DNA of 63,502 nucleotides from JBEKZD01 sp050013395 (GTDB lineage: Bacteria; Verrucomicrobiota; Verrucomicrobiia; Palsa-1439). A program made the position numbers and the translations under genes. The notes below the pieces were generated by a model. The model worked only from the letters and a program-made list of their open reading frames with translations. It had not been told where the DNA came from and searched no databases. Positions within the stretch are counted from its first letter, which is position 1; each line of letters opens with the position of its first letter. The DNA lies in assembly GCA_050013395.1 (NCBI GenBank), contig JBEKFI010000010.1, positions 1 through 63,502 of the forward strand. The letters are read 5' to 3'. This document shows positions 63,426 to 63,502 of this stretch, one piece after another.

Positions 63426-63457
63426 GAGAAGGTCCCAAGGGTCCGGCTGTTCGCCGG

Positions 63458-63502
<45 letters not shown>

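Overview
The window comes from a high-GC bacterium that is almost certainly a member of the Verrucomicrobiota. The 16S gene (about 58333-59898) carries the probe-338 variant ACACCTACGGGTGGCAGCAG, which is typical of that phylum. The protein content agrees: a PEP-CTERM protein, a GreA with a very long N-terminal extension, and a B12-dependent class II ribonucleotide reductase. No complete transposon, prophage or CRISPR array is visible, but the intergenic space is unusually full of small palindromic repeats.

Left part (1-25.9 kb): nrdJ (cut by the left edge) with an NrdR-box pair; der; rsmB; a probable ECF sigma / anti-sigma operon with two periplasmic helical proteins; a monooxygenase-fold protein and an iron-type alcohol dehydrogenase; a PEP-CTERM protein; signal peptidase I; a secreted protease-TPR protein; a solitary PD-(D/E)xK-like protein; a DEDD exonuclease; a GT-C glycosyltransferase; an MFS carrier, a probable 41-residue protein and a large outer-membrane protein in one run; a PepSY-like repeat protein with an OmpR/sensor-kinase pair; and a beta-propeller protein.

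Middle (26-42.7 kb): a NurA-like gene split by an in-frame TAG, then a nitrogen cluster: porin (one-base frameshift), amt, P-II, amt, P-II, terminator, NhaD-like antiporter and an NtrB-like GAF kinase. Two good sigma-54 -24/-12 promoters (27577 and 31299) fit nitrogen control. Next come PadR and a membrane partner, the greA-like gene and a dead copy of its 3' end, archease and rlmN.

Right part (42.7-63.5 kb): gyrA, a HEPN protein and gyrB; an Rrf2 regulator; an S-box (SAM-I) riboswitch leading a sulfur operon (C-terminally truncated threonine-synthase-like gene, NIL protein, cysD, cysNC); ACT and DUF6941-like proteins; a UbiE/MenG methyltransferase; tRNA-Ser; a cold-shock gene with a terminator in its leader; and an rRNA operon (16S, tRNA-Ala, tRNA-Ile, 23S) running off the right edge.

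The most unusual content is structural. (1) The 23S gene holds two intervening sequences closed by nearly the same terminal stem, one of them carrying a GIY-YIG ORF. (2) A family of GTAG...CTAC paired-hairpin elements (REP/REPIN-like) keeps its architecture while whole stems are exchanged, and several elements supply the stop codon of the adjacent gene. (3) A second family consists of inverted arrays of 8- or 9-bp repeats at gene boundaries and in the rRNA spacer. (4) Palindromes are inserted in frame into archease and the alcohol dehydrogenase.
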